DNA of 64,000 nt from Amoebophrya sp. A120 (taxonomy: Eukaryota; Sar; Dinophyceae; Syndiniales; Amoebophryaceae). The DNA is taken from contig CAJINV010000019.1 of NCBI GenBank assembly GCA_905178155.1, forward strand, positions 76,237 through 140,236, in the 5' to 3' direction. Positions 21,767 to 33,900 of this stretch are shown here, one piece after another (position 1 is the first letter of the stretch; each line of letters opens with the position of its first letter). The notes beneath the pieces are model-generated. The model was not told the origin of the DNA. It was given only the letters and a program-made list of their open reading frames with translations, and made no database searches. Both the position numbers and the translations under genes were made by a program.

Positions 21767-22410
21767 CTAATCAAGTGGTAGCGGAAGCGAATAAGCTTTT
21801 TGCACTGCATAAAGCCAGACGGTGTTCCCCTTCGCCCAGGCGGAGACGATTTGTCGCTGGTGCGCCGGGGTCAGGGATTTCTCTTTGACCAATTTTTTGA
21901 TCGCTGCCGAGGCATCCTTCAGATTCTCCTTGTCGAGCGCCAGGACGGTGGCTTCGTGCAGTTCCGCGTTGGTTGCTCCCACCACGGTATCAAATGTAAA
22001 AGTGTCTGGGTCTGGAAGATTCTGAGACTTGTCATGCATGTTTTGCATTGGCCATGATGCATGTCTGTGATGCATGCCCTAGCATCACAGATTTTTTGAG
22101 GGCTTCGTGATGCCTATTCCGCATGACAAATGCCCTCTCCGCGTAGCAAAAATTGCATTCCCTTTGCTGCTCATGCAATACAGATTTTTCTGGAATCCAA
22201 ATTCAGCATCGCCAGTTGCATTCTTCCAGACCCAGACACTTTTACACTTGATACACGGCGGAGGTAGAAGGGGACGCCGTGGTGGTCATCGCCATGGCTT
22301 GGACTGATGTAGTTCCGGCGCTCAAGTTGTACCAGTCCCGTTGCTGATACTTTTTGAAGATGCGCTTCACGACACAAGTGAACAAGGTGTTCAAAATGCG
22401 TGCGGTAGAA
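21767..22410 (-). CDS. Small protein with helical C-terminus (gene 9), 5' end unresolved
   Basis: Exons at most 22410 to 22254, and 21982-21767. Removing the introner joins SVQAMAMTTTASPSTSA to VVGATNAELHEATVLALDKE; the product ends TVWLYAVQKAYSLPLPLD. No in-frame ATG follows the upstream TAG near 22420, so a 5' exon is missing; the open frame ending near 22510 upstream is a candidate. The C-terminal 60 residues look like one small helical domain (KDASAAIKKLVKEKSLTPAH). Not recognised. Confidence 0.55.
21988..22253. mobile_element. IE-A introner in gene 9
   Basis: Ends TATCAAATGTAAAAGTG and CACTTTTACACTTGATA. Perfect repeat CACGG (21983-21987, 22254-22258). The inner arms GTCTGGGTCTGGAAGA and TCTTCCAGACCCAGAC pair without mismatch. 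Confidence 0.95.
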
Positions 22411-25211
22411 GCATGTAGTTCTTCTCTCTTAGTCTAGCGTCTACCACGTCACGGACAGCGGTATAGACCTCGATAAAGATTTTGCACAAGAAAAATACTA
22501 ACCCGCTATCTACATCCGCTTGCTGACTTCTTTTAATTTTACAGGAAAACAACCAAATCCCTCTTTGTCTTGGTTCTCCTTGTTCTCTCGGGGAGCTAGT
22601 AGCCCACGTAGTTGTAGTTCGTGAACTAATCCCCTAAACCCTAAGCCTGTCTCTCGTTCACGTTCACTCGTTGGTTTGGCTCCGCTTTCACTCCTGACGC
22701 CCTCCGTGAATATTCCGCTTGTGACGCCACACGTCTGCCGAATGAAAAAGATGCTTTTCCTTGGCCACTGCGGCATCGATCTGGGAAAATCAGGCGGAAG
22801 CCTACTGGCAAGCACAAAATGCGCAAAGGCCAGGGAAGAGAATGACCGTGGAGGTCGTTCTCAGTGCGCTGCTGGGTTTTTTCGGAGATGGCTGGCACCT
22901 CGCAGACCATTCAGGAATGCACCTTACAGGCCATTCAGGAATAAACATAGCACCACAGAATGAGAGGTAGGCGCGCCGCTGCAATCATCGGACCTATCGA
23001 CACGTCGTTCGCCCGGCACACTTAGCAACACGACCCCAGCTTGCTCAGAGAGGAGCGAGGCGAGGGGGGCGGGGCAGCTACCCGGCGGCCAAGGGAAGAC
23101 ACCTCCTCCACGAGCCAGCATTCAGCAAGCTGCGGTGAGCGGGCCGCGTAAATAGCGGCGCAGGACCGACGGACTGCGCGCCCACCCCGGCTGTCAGTTC
23201 TCAACGGGGCGTAGATCCTCTCCCATGCCTAGCTGGGCGCGCCATACATTACAACAACCGGGGCCGCCCAACCAGCACGCAAACATGCAAAGTTGTCGGC
23301 TCGGCGCAAATGAAACGCGGGGCCCAGGCCCATGAATGGAAACCACCGGGCCGGGCCATGTCTTTGGTGGCGTGGGCGGGCCCCTGCGGTGTCGGGGTTG
23401 CGGGCTCGCCTCCGCGCCGGGGGGGGCGGGGCGCCGCCCGCCCGGCCTGCCAACAAAGGCGGGCCCATTGCCGCGCGCGGACACACGGACGCCATTCGCC
23501 ACCGGCTCGCACTTTCCCAGCTTGCAGAAGTAGCACACCGATCGGGCCCGCGGCGGGGGAAGGGCCCAACGTGGACGCGCCCGGCCCCTTGGCTTTTCTT
23601 TGCCCTACGTAGTCTACACCCACGCCGGCCATGTAGCGGGTTTTTTTGCAGAGAGAGGGAGCCCCCCCGGGCCGGCCGGGCTGTGTCGTTCGCAATTTTC
23701 TTCACGACTCAAACGCGGGGGCAAGCCCGCCGCGCGCGGGCGCCGGGCGACCGCCCGACGGCAAACCGGCAAGCCGCCCGCACGGCCGGCCGGGCAACTG
23801 CCCGACGGGCGCCTTTTTGCGAGCGGCCGGCGGCCGCTTGCAAAATAAAAGGCGCGCGGGCAGCCATCGCCGGAAGCAGGGCCCGGCTGATTGTACTCCC
23901 CCAACAAGGTACGAACACGACTAGCCGGCATTCCACAATCAACCCAAAGCATTGGGGCGGGCCGCCTTGGGCGCGCTGAGCAGGTTCTTGAAGACGCGGG
24001 CGCGAATTGGCCGGCGGGCGCGCATGCCCTTCGGCCAGGCCGACGCCTCGCACCCACCCGCCCGGGCGCGTGGCGTTTTCATGCCTGCGCGGCATTTACG
24101 CGCCGGCCACTTCACACGCCACCCGCCGCCCCAGCTTTTTGACATGCATCGCCGGGCGATCTGGCCAAGCCCTGACGCCAATCGAGGAAGCCACCGACGC
24201 GGACAAGATTCGCAATCTCGGAAAAATTGTTGCGCTTAGGTAGTTCGCACAGCCCTCGCCCTGCTCCCCGCCACCAGCCCACAGAACTCTGAGAGAGAAT
24301 GCGCCGCCCTCTTCTTCTCGTCGCGAAGAAACACGGGCCACACGAGTGGGCCCGCTTTCTCCTTCTCGCCCTGCTGCGGCCGCGGCAGCGGTTTCGCCCA
24401 GCGGCTTCGCCTTGGGCAACGTGATAGCCCGGAGACCCTTCGGGATGTCGTCAGTGGAGGCACGGCAGACCTTGTAGGCCAGCTTCCCCATCTCCAAATC
24501 ATCTCCACCGCCGGCGGTAGTCATCCAGACCAGCCGCGAACGAATTGGCGCGGGGGGCAAAGAACGGAGGAAGTGACAACACTCCTACGGCAGCGCCAAT
24601 CAGTTACCGCAAAGCAGACCTGTAGAAAGCAGAACAAGAAAGCCACAGAGGGGCGCTCGCTTTAAAGGAACATATCACAAGGAAGACGGAACGAGCGCCG
24701 CCACCGCGCTGCTGCGTATCGAAAGGTAGGCTGACTTTCAGTTCGGGCGTAAGTACCCGGCCTTGTTCCCTTCTTCGGAAAGCGAAGTGATGAAAGCATT
24801 AACACTACTTGCCGCCCTGATCTCGACGGTAATTCTAGTTGCTCATCCACCTTGTCTTGCGTCTATCTTGAAGCAACTTTGGTGCTCTTTATTGTGACAA
24901 GTCATCTTTTTGGCACTACGGATTCAATAGCTTTTGCAGCTAAAATCATTCTCATTTCTTCACTTTAAGTATTTGATTTGAACAAAAACCTACGAAAGAG
25001 AAAGCTTTGATTTTTGTCTGTCTACGTAGATCTTCCATGAAATTGCGAAACGATGTGCTTTGAAAAACTTGTGACTTTTTTCTGTGGTACACTTATATCA
25101 CTGAAACTTATTTGAGATTCTGATTCTGTACAGCCTGTTCATACTTGATGTCGATCCCGTTTTACCTGACTTACCATCCTCTGGTCCTGTTCTCCACCAC
25201 ATTTCTATACT
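22411..25211. other. Intergenic region holding a GC-rich island (22960-24150)
   Basis: Composition jumps from mixed to extreme GC between about 22960 and 24150, with runs such as GCCGGCCGGGC, then declines to AT-rich by 24900. Long frames occur on both strands at once, as expected from GC bias. A minus frame at 24096-24560 (ending near KLAYKVCRASTDDIPKGLRA) is the most protein-like but is unrecognised. No introner occurs in the region. Confidence 0.55.
22960..24150. other. GC-rich island 1
   Basis: This block of about 1.2 kb is dominated by G and C, with short inverted strings (CCGGGCGACCGCCCGACGG; GGGCAACTGCCCGACGGGC). It has sharp edges, no introner and no credible gene. It lies between the 5' side of gene 9 and the 3' end of gene 10. 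Confidence 0.7.
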
Positions 25212-27645
25212 TTACTTGTATGCCCTAGAAGAGGTACTCTCCCGCGACCCGCCAAAGAATCCGGTCACTGCTCCAACCGTGCTACCCATCGACGCCGCCC
25301 GCTTTCGCAAAAACCGAGCTTTCCCGTTACTCTGCAGGCGCCAATCGGCAAACGCAGTCGTTTTGTTTGCGCCAAAATCGTCCAAATCCGGATTTTTCCG
25401 ACTGGAGTCTCGAGTGCCTGGAGCGGCACTGTTGCTCTTCCGCGCAAAATACCCGGACCCCCCGACCACAGCCGTAGAACTCTCGTCATTCAGCAATAAT
25501 CCGGGTTTCTTCGTCGGATTCAGTAAGATTTCCGCGTTGCTCACCCCGCGATTACTGAACGCCGCGGTTTTCGTTCTATCCGCCTCGCGCCCAGCGTGGA
25601 AGGTTATCCACTGCAAAAGTATCGCACTCGTACTAATCGCAATCACGCATGTCAAGTCTGATGTTTCACCTGGATCTGCATGACAGATTTCAACTTTCTT
25701 CTAATTGAGAAAATTTGTCATGCGACTGATGCTAGTAGGTGTACGATATTACTTTTGCAATGCATAAAGGTGACCGCGTCCCGATTTTCGAGCAAAAGCT
25801 TTCCGCCGTACCTCTCCGCAACTCTCGAGTGGATCTGGTCCATCAGTTATTCCATGCAAATATGTCTGCTGGGTCTGGAAGGATGCAACTTGTCATGCTG
25901 CATCTGAATCATGTGAAAATCTGTGTTGCATGATTGCCAAAAGCTGTCCATTTTTGACCTAGTCGAGAGGTAGTTTCCAATGCAGAATAGGCATGATAGA
26001 ACTCTCACAGAGTCTGTCATGCTATGTCCTACACGCCAGACCTCATGGGTCATGGAAAACCTGCATGACAAACCTGGCATTCTTCCAGACCAAGGAATAT
26101 TTGCATTTGATATCAGCTCGCGCGCTGGGATTTGGCTTGCCAAGTCCTGGGAGGGAATCATCGGCGGGTGATTGTCGGTGTTCATAGAAGAAAAAATTTT
26201 CTGCGTCGCTGGCAAAGTAGTGCTATTCTTTCCACCCAGATTGCCAGCATTGCTGGTCGTTCTCCGCGTCGCTCGCCGGTTGGGGGAGAGAGAATTCTGC
26301 AACTGCAGATCCATCTTTGTGTACTGGAACTGAAAATCGGGATTCGCAGCAAACGCGCGCTCCTGCGCCGCGAGCGTCTTCTCCACGCTCTTCTGGATCA
26401 GTTGCGAAGAAGATGAAGTGTTGTGCTTGCTCGCTGCAACGTAGTTCTTTTTTGGCGTAGATAAAGTTTTTTTCACCGAAGTCGGGGAGAAGATTGAGGA
26501 CCGATTTCCACCAGCATCATACCCGGAGGGTCTACTTTTCCTCCCGTTATCAATTTCATTCTGGTCCTTCGCGCTCGGCCGACTTCTTGGCCTTGGGAGC
26601 TGGTTTGAGCTTGAAGATGTCAGCAAGGTTGGATTAGCTCCTGCACGGCTCTGACGCTGGTTCAGGTGCGACGTCGGTGAGGTACCAGTCGTGTTATTTG
26701 GGGACATATCGTAAAGAAAAATCCCCCCTCCCCATATTGAAAACGCATCCGTCTGAAAATTTGTGATGCACATTTGTGACCTCAAATCTTGTCTGTAAGT
26801 CCAGAGAGCCTCCTGCATTTTGCAGGCGGTTTGTGATGCTGTTGGGCTTAGAGAATACACGTTTATTGCCATGCTAGGCGCCTACGTCAAAACCCCTCGA
26901 CTGAGGCTTGCCACATTCCTGCAGTCCTCTACTGCAAAACAAATTTGATTTGTGTACGGAAATCCAGCATCAGAGACTTCGTTTCGATATCTATGGGGAG
27001 GGGAGATATTTCCTTTTGATAGGACAGTGTGAAAGTTCCATTGATGCTTGGACTCGATCGCGAAGTGGGTGACACTGTGGCCCTCCGCTGAGCGGACGGG
27101 CGGGCGCCGTCTTCTTCTTCTTCCTCGTCCGGTCCTCCTGCCGTCCCATCTTCCACAGAGATGATCGACCTGATCCGAGCGAGCTTTGGCTTTTTCGGCG
27201 AGGACATCTTCGTGGCAGATGAGTCCTCGTTGTTGCTTTTGTTGAACAAACCTGCTCCCTGCGATCGATCGTTTTGCAGTAGTCCACCAGCCCCTGCTCC
27301 TCCTACACTACTAGATGAAGCTGCTCCACCGCTAGTCCCCGCCGAGCGATCCGTGGTGCCACTAACATTCCGCACCAACAAAGCTCGTCCGGACTTTCTA
27401 CTTCCACTTCCACTGGTTCTTTGTTTCGGCGTACCAGATGATGCACCCGGAAAATAACCCGCAGAAGAAGACCCCCCACGGTCTGAACCTCCGGAAGAGC
27501 TGGGGGACGGCGAGCTGAGGAGAAGCGGGCTGTCGCTGTTTCCAGGAAAATTGTCCATTTCATCTTGTTCCTCTTCCAATGCCTCTTCTAGAGCGGATTT
27601 CGGTGCGGTGGATTTGTCTCTTGCGGAGGTAGACAAGATTTCCAT
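25212..27645 (-). CDS. Ser-rich disordered protein, 558 aa (gene 10)
   Basis: Exons read downward: 27645-27022, 26701-26113, 25842-25767, 25599-25212; total 1677 nt, frame intact. The ATG at 27643-27645 gives MEILSTSARDKSTAPKSALE; the longer frame upstream has no ATG before a stop. Most of the protein is Ser/Gly/Asn-rich with acidic patches (GGPDEEEEEDGARPS). One compact segment spans the third exon (DQIHSRVAERYGGKLLLENR). Three introners of families A, B and G interrupt it. Not recognised. The tail is rich in Ser, Gly and Arg and may be unstructured. Confidence 0.78.
25605..25766. mobile_element. IE-B introner in gene 10
   Basis: Left end TATCCACTGCAAAAGTATCG, right end ACTTTTGCAATGCATA. 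Perfect repeat AAGGT (25600-25604, 25767-25771). Confidence 0.94.
25848..26112. mobile_element. IE-A introner in gene 10
   Basis: Left end TATTCCATGCAAATATG, right end ATATTTGCATTTGATA. Repeat TCAGT/TCAGC, one mismatch. Excision creates an ATG codon across the join (A|TG), reading MDQIHSRV. Confidence 0.9.
26707..27021. mobile_element. IE-G introner in gene 10
   Basis: Left end TATCGTAAAGAAAAATCCCC, right end GGGAGATATTTCCTTTTGATA. Perfect repeat GGACA (26702-26706, 27022-27026). Inner arms CTCCCCATATTGAAAACG and CGTTTCGATATCTATGGGGAG pair imperfectly. Confidence 0.92.
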
Positions 27646-27915
27646 CTCTGCGTTCCGAATGAACAAATGGTCCCGCGCAGACTGACGCGTGAAGCCTTTC
27701 TCTGTAGATTTTTGTGTTTTTGCCTTTTATTCGTTCGAAAATTGATGTACCCCATGCCCATGCCCATCAAGTCAGCGGAGGCCATTTTGATTCGGAGTTG
27801 CGAAATCTTCGAGAAAACAGTTCAACTTTCAAACTGCTTATTGAGCTTGCGTATGCAAGAAAGATCAAGCCTAGGTTTTCGAACAGAAAGCCTCGACGCA
27901 TCATGAAGTCGTTTG

Positions 27916-30900
27916 CTAAAAATTATGAGTACGCTTCTTCGTTTTTTCCCCGCTTTTCACGTTGGCGCTAGCCGGCCCGTACCGAAACGCGTTTTTCTTC
28001 AGTTGCGACACCGCCTGTCGTGTGTTATGAATTGCAAAAGCATTGCATCGTACTAGTATAAATTGCATTACAAATTAGCCCAGCATTACAAATTAAATTT
28101 GTAATGCTGATTTGCCTTGAGAAAAGAAATTTGTAATGCATAAATGCAATTACTACGAGTGCGATACTTTTGCAGTGGATACGTGTTCTTCTTTCGCAAT
28201 GCCGTTTGGTCCTGTTCGTACTCAATTTTGCTCACCACCTTCTTCTATCAAATGCAAAAGTGTCTGTGTCTGGAAGAGTGTGAACTTGTCATGCTAAATC
28301 TGAAGCATGCAAAAATCTGTGTTGCATGATTACCAAAAGCTGTCCACTTTTGACCTAATCGAGAGGCAGTTTCTCATGCAGGATAGGCATGATTATAGAA
28401 CTCTCACAAATCTGTCATGCTCTGTCCTACATACCAGACCTCATGAGTCATGTAAAATCTGCATGACAAGTCTGGCATTCATCTTCCAGACCCAGACATT
28501 TTTACAGTTGATATCTTCTGCTGTTTCCGCTCGTACCTGCGTCTGCTGAAAAACTGCTTCAACGTCTTATCAAATGTAAAAATGTCTGGGTCTGGAAAAG
28601 TGGAACATGTAATGCGTGTCATGCATTCCCAGAAAATCTGTGTTGCATGAGCAGCAAAAGAGAGGCTTGCTTTGTCATGCAAAAACGCAATTTGTAATGC
28701 GTGCTAGGCATCAGCAGGCCTCTCAAAAATTTGTCATGCTTGGCTGCCATTGGAAGCGCTGCAATCATGCGCAATTCAGCATCACAAGTTTCCAGACCCA
28801 GACATTTTTGCATTTGATACGTCTGCTTCATCTGCATCTTGTGCCGCTTTTCGTCCAGCCAGAGCTGCGTTTCGGTCAGTTCGTAATCGCGCGGCTCGAA
28901 TCGCTGCCCTGCATGTTCGGGTCGCTATGCATTTCAAAAGTATCGCATTCGTATGAATGCATTACAAATTTCCTCAGCATGAGAAATAAAATTTGTAATG
29001 CAGATTTGCCTTGGGAACAAGACTTGTAGTGCAACGCTTGCATTTATACGAGTGCGATACTTTTGTAGTTCATAGCCGCGGTGGCTCGACAAAATCTTCG
29101 TCGTCGTCGTCGAACGAATATCCTGTGCAAAAGTATCGTACTCGTACTAATCGCAGTCATGCATTACAAATTCTGTTCTCAATGTAAATCCGCATTACAA
29201 ATTTTATTTCTCATGCTGAGGGAGTTTGTCATGCATTTATACGAGTACGATGCTTTTGCATTCCATAATGAACAAAGATTCTTGGCGCTGTTGCTAAAAG
29301 CTGCGCCGTATCAAATGCAAAAGTGTCTGGGTCTGGAAGAATGCAAGATTTGTCATGCATATTTCTCATGACCCATGACTGTCTGTGATGTATGCCCTAG
29401 CATCACAGATTTTTAGAACCCTTCCTGATGCACCTTCCGCATGAGAAATGCCCTGTCCCCTCTTGCTGATCATGCAATACAAATTCTTCTAGAGTCCAAA
29501 AACAGCATGACAAGTTGCAATCTTCCAGACCCAGACATATTTGCACATGATACGCCGGCAGTGTTCGTCGTCACCGTCCCAACGACCGACTGTGCGTTGT
29601 TGATCTGATTCGGTCGCACCGGTAGCGTATCAAACGCAAATATGTCTGGGTCTGGAAACTTGTAATGCTGAATTGTGAATAGTGAATTCTCTGTAATGCA
29701 CAGCCAAGCATGAGAAATATTTGCGCTGCTTAGTGTTGCGCTCTCCGCATGACAAATTGCGTTTTGCATGACAAGCAAGAGGGTCTCTTCTTGGACACGC
29801 ATCACAAACTCTTCAGTTGTCATGCCAGACAAGCATGACAAACTTGCATTCTTCCAGACCCAGACATATTTGCAATCCATATAGCGCTTTCGAATCCGGC
29901 CGGTCGTCGTCTTCGATCGTCAAGAGCGCGGAACTATGAATTGCAAAAGTCTCGCACTCGTATTGCAATCATGCATTCGCAATTTCTTTTCCTTAACGTG
30001 AGTCCGCATTACAAATTTCATTTCTCATGCTGAGGAAATTTGTAAAGTGCATTTTTTATACGAATACGATACTTTTGCAATGCATAGGAACTCGCGGTTC
30101 TTTTCTTCGCGTTGCGGTAGTTCAAGTTGCGCATCAAGCTCCCCAACTCGATCTCCTTCCAAATCCGAAAAGCCAAATTCCCCGCGCGGTTGACGAAGTC
30201 CCGGCGCGGGACGCCTCCGCGCTGAAATAAATTTTCGGGTAAAACCTTCAACTCGAAGGCGTTTTGGTACCTCGTCTTCAGAACGTCGGTGAAAAACAAA
30301 TCTAACGGCATTTTCGTCGTCCCTTTTTGGTGCCGATATTCGTACAGTAACCGGAGCTGGTAGGTGTCGGGGTGGAGTTTTTTTTTCATCTTCCTCAACC
30401 CGTTGAAGTTGTATTCCTCCAGGCAATCCGCCAAGAACTTGCCCTCAGCTCGAAACGTGTGGATTTGCTTGTTCACCAGAGTGGACCAACGTTTGGAAAA
30501 TTGGTCCTGTAGCCGCTGTATCCTGTGCAAAAGTCTCGTACTCGTAGTAATTGCAACTATGCATGACAAGTTTTGTTCTTAAGGTAAAACAGCATGACAA
30601 GTTCCAGCTTTCATGCTGAGAAAATTTGTAATGCCATTTATACTAGTGCGATGGGATACTTTTGCAATGCATACGCTGCTTGCACAGGTCCTCACTTTGC
30701 TCCGCGAGGGTTTTTGTTTCATCTGCAGCAACATGATCTTGATGCTTTTTGTCTACTACACGGCCGTTATTTTTCGGAGAAGGAGACAACTTTGTCTTCG
30801 GACTCGAAGATTTCTGCGCATTTTTTCCAAATGCCGGCTGCTGCTGAAGTCCATCTCCGTCGCTGCCTATAGCCTCGTCCTCTGCTAATTCTTCCGCCTC

Positions 30901-33900
30901 ATCCTCGGAAGAGGACGAGTCCCAATGTCTCATCAATTCCGGCGGTACCCCGTTTTTCCACAACTTCCGCGCTTTTTCCTCTTTATGCACTGCAAAAGCA
31001 ACGCACTAGTATAAATTGCATTACAAATTAGCTCAGCATGAAAAATTGAATTTGTCATGCTAAATTACCTAAGAAACCAGATTTGTCATGCTAGCCTGGC
31101 ATTATTTATACGAGTACGATGCTTTTGCACAGGATACTCTTCCTCCATTCGGAACTTCGTCGGGTCGTACGCGTAGCCGCTTGAAGACGAATATGCATTG
31201 CAGAAGTATCGTACTGGTAGTAATTGCAGGTATGCATTACAAATCTCCATCCAAAGGTAAAACAGCATGACAAATTCGATTTGTCATGCTGAGCTAATTT
31301 GTAATGCAATTTACTACTAATACGATGCTTTTGCACAGGATAACGAAGTAGCGGCTCCACCTGCACCTCCAGTTGCTCTCCCGTCGTGTAGATCATCACC
31401 ATCATCGAAGTTGCGTTTTTTGTTCTTCCCGTGCTTGCTCGCCATCTTTCGCTTCCTCCTCTCCCCCAAGATACTCATCGGGGAAATCGAACTGGTACTT
31501 TGGTCGCCAGCATTCTGATTTTTCTCGTCATTCAAACTGTCTACTTCGCTGTTGTTATTTTCCAAGGCCAGCGTGATTGATTCATTTTTAGTCAGCTCCC
31601 GGACAAACCCGGGCGCTCGGCCCCGCGCGATATCCTGCTTGTTCAGTCCCGCTTTATACCAGCAAGACTCGCCCGAAATCGGGTTGTAGTAGTACAGTTT
31701 ACCCGTAGTTTTCGACCGGTGGAGCTCCCAAACCAACCGCGGATTGTAGTACCCTGGAGTGGCTTCTTCGACGGTGCCATCCGGATTGAAAATCGTTTTG
31801 GTTTTTCTGCTACTCGCGAAGGAAAGGGAGAGCTGGTGATTGTTGCTTCTTTCCGAGAAGCTTTTGTTCATGCTCATCTGGGCTGCAGTGGCACGCGCAG
31901 AAGGACCACCATGTAGCGAGTGTTGCTTTTGTAGCATGAGAGATGTCGACATTTGATCCTCTTCGTTGGTTCCTCCAAACAAGGATGAGTGGTCGGCATT
32001 TGTTTTTCGTGGCAGAAAAATTGTGGACCTGGATTTCTCCAGCATCTCTGTCTGGTCGGTTAAGTCGACGTCTAATTGCCGCTCGTAGAAATCAACCACT
32101 TCCTTCTCGTCTTCGTCCTCGGGCACGAAAATAGTTACCGACCTGGAAAACGCAAAGGCGTTTTCAAAATTTTTCAGAGTTTGCTCCAGTGCGTCATTTG
32201 CGCTGTGGCTTTCGTCCTCACCTTCGATTTCTGTATCATTTTGATTTTCCGGTCCAGTGGTAAGTTGCATCGTCGTGGTGTCGTCCTGGCTTGGTAGTCT
32301 CGTTGTGTCGTCCTTGCTACCACCTCCATAATGCTCATTCAGCCCGGTAGTGGTGGTGTCCAGCGTACCGTCTAGGTCAAAGCTGTCGAGGGAAAACTGC
32401 AGGGATTTATTCGTCGTGAATGTAGTGGGCTTCTTGCTCCCCCTTGTCGTCGTGCTGTCCTCATCATGATGTTCTACTTCTGTACCATCACCAGGCAGAA
32501 GCGCCTTCGGAGTAGTAGGAACCATAGGGTTCGCCTTCCCAGGATCGACTTCCTGCTCCGCAGCACCGGTGGTCTTTCGATGAAGATCTTGCAACGGCAG
32601 CTGCATCTTCCCCCAGCCCAGGGGGCCACTATCGCCGCCTGTTCTCTGCCGCTCCAGCGTAGAAGTCTGTTCGAACTGCGCGGCTTGAGACACACAGTCC
32701 GCCAGACTTGCCATCGTTTTCCTCAACCCTTTATTCGACTGGGTGATGCGTTTCGGGATTCTTTTTTTCCCGTAGCCGTAGTACATGGACTTCGTTTTTA
32801 TCAGGAACGACCGGCTCTCCGGATCGTACAAATACCCCCGCTTCCACATCCAATCAATCATGGACTTCGTCGGCTCCCGAAGGCTATGCAACGCAAAAGC
32901 ATCGTACTAGTATAAATTGCATTACAAATTTGCTCAGCATGACAAATGCAATTTGTAATGCTGTATTACGTTTGGAGGAAGATTTGTCATGCAGATTTGC
33001 AATTAGTATGAATACGATACTTTTGCACAGGATAAAGGCCCACCACGTGTCTCTTCGTCTCTTGCTGGATCTCGAAGATGTTTTCCAATTCCCTTAAGCC
33101 CTTCGTCGTCGAGGAAAGTGAGGATTTTTCCTCGTCGGAGTCGATCAGATTCTCTCCTGTGAGAATCATCTTCGTCTGCCGAAAGGCGCGCTGATCCTTC
33201 AACTTCTTCTCCTCAATGTCCTTCTTCTGCTTCGCGGTCAACGTCCACGGCTTGTCGGGGTCGATTTTAGAAATTTTCGCCGTCTTTTCTTTCATCTCCG
33301 TCGCCTGCTTTTCTACCCACTGCAGTTGTGCGAGTTGATTCTCTTTATCGGGTTTTTTGTTATCGTTGCCCAATCTCAGTAATGTGTTTTTCAGCATCAC
33401 CTTCCCCAAAACCTTCCGCCCGGCGTTCTGAAATTTCTGCTGTGCCGCTTTCTTCTTCTCCCTCCGTTTCCGTGCCTGGTCGCGATTCAAAATTTCTCTG
33501 ATCGTTTGCATCGGAACCAGGTCGCTGTTTCGGAAGACTTTCAAAAACGGATGGAGCTGTGTCGGGAACTGCTTCAGATCTTCTAGTGGGTGGAGGCTGT
33601 GGGTTCTGGCGTGGGTGAGGATCAATTTCGTCGAGGCGGAATGGGTAGCTTTTTTTTTCAAATTCGGGAGATAGTGCGCTGAGGATGACAGACTGGCGTT
33701 ATTTCCTGGCGCTGCTAAGCCTTTGCTAGGTGAGGAACCACCAACTGCGTTGGTCATTCCGGAGACAGTTGTCGTCTGCTTGTTCATTATTTCCGCGGGA
33801 AACATCGAACCTGCTCCAGGCACGGCTGGCGCGTTTGCAGCGACCAGAAGATGATGATCTACAGGTGCATTACTGCTGTGTAGTTCGTTACTACTCGGCA

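Noticed and set aside
23229-23979. Long open frames of 150-215 codons on both strands in GC island 1
   Set aside because: They overlap on several frames at once, are Ala/Arg/Pro/Gly-rich and match no family; extreme GC content removes stop codons by chance.
28026-31342. CRISPR-like array suggested by regular short repeats
   Set aside because: The repeats are inverted pairs bounding coding exons and are not direct repeats with spacers; flanking 5-bp duplications show separate insertions.
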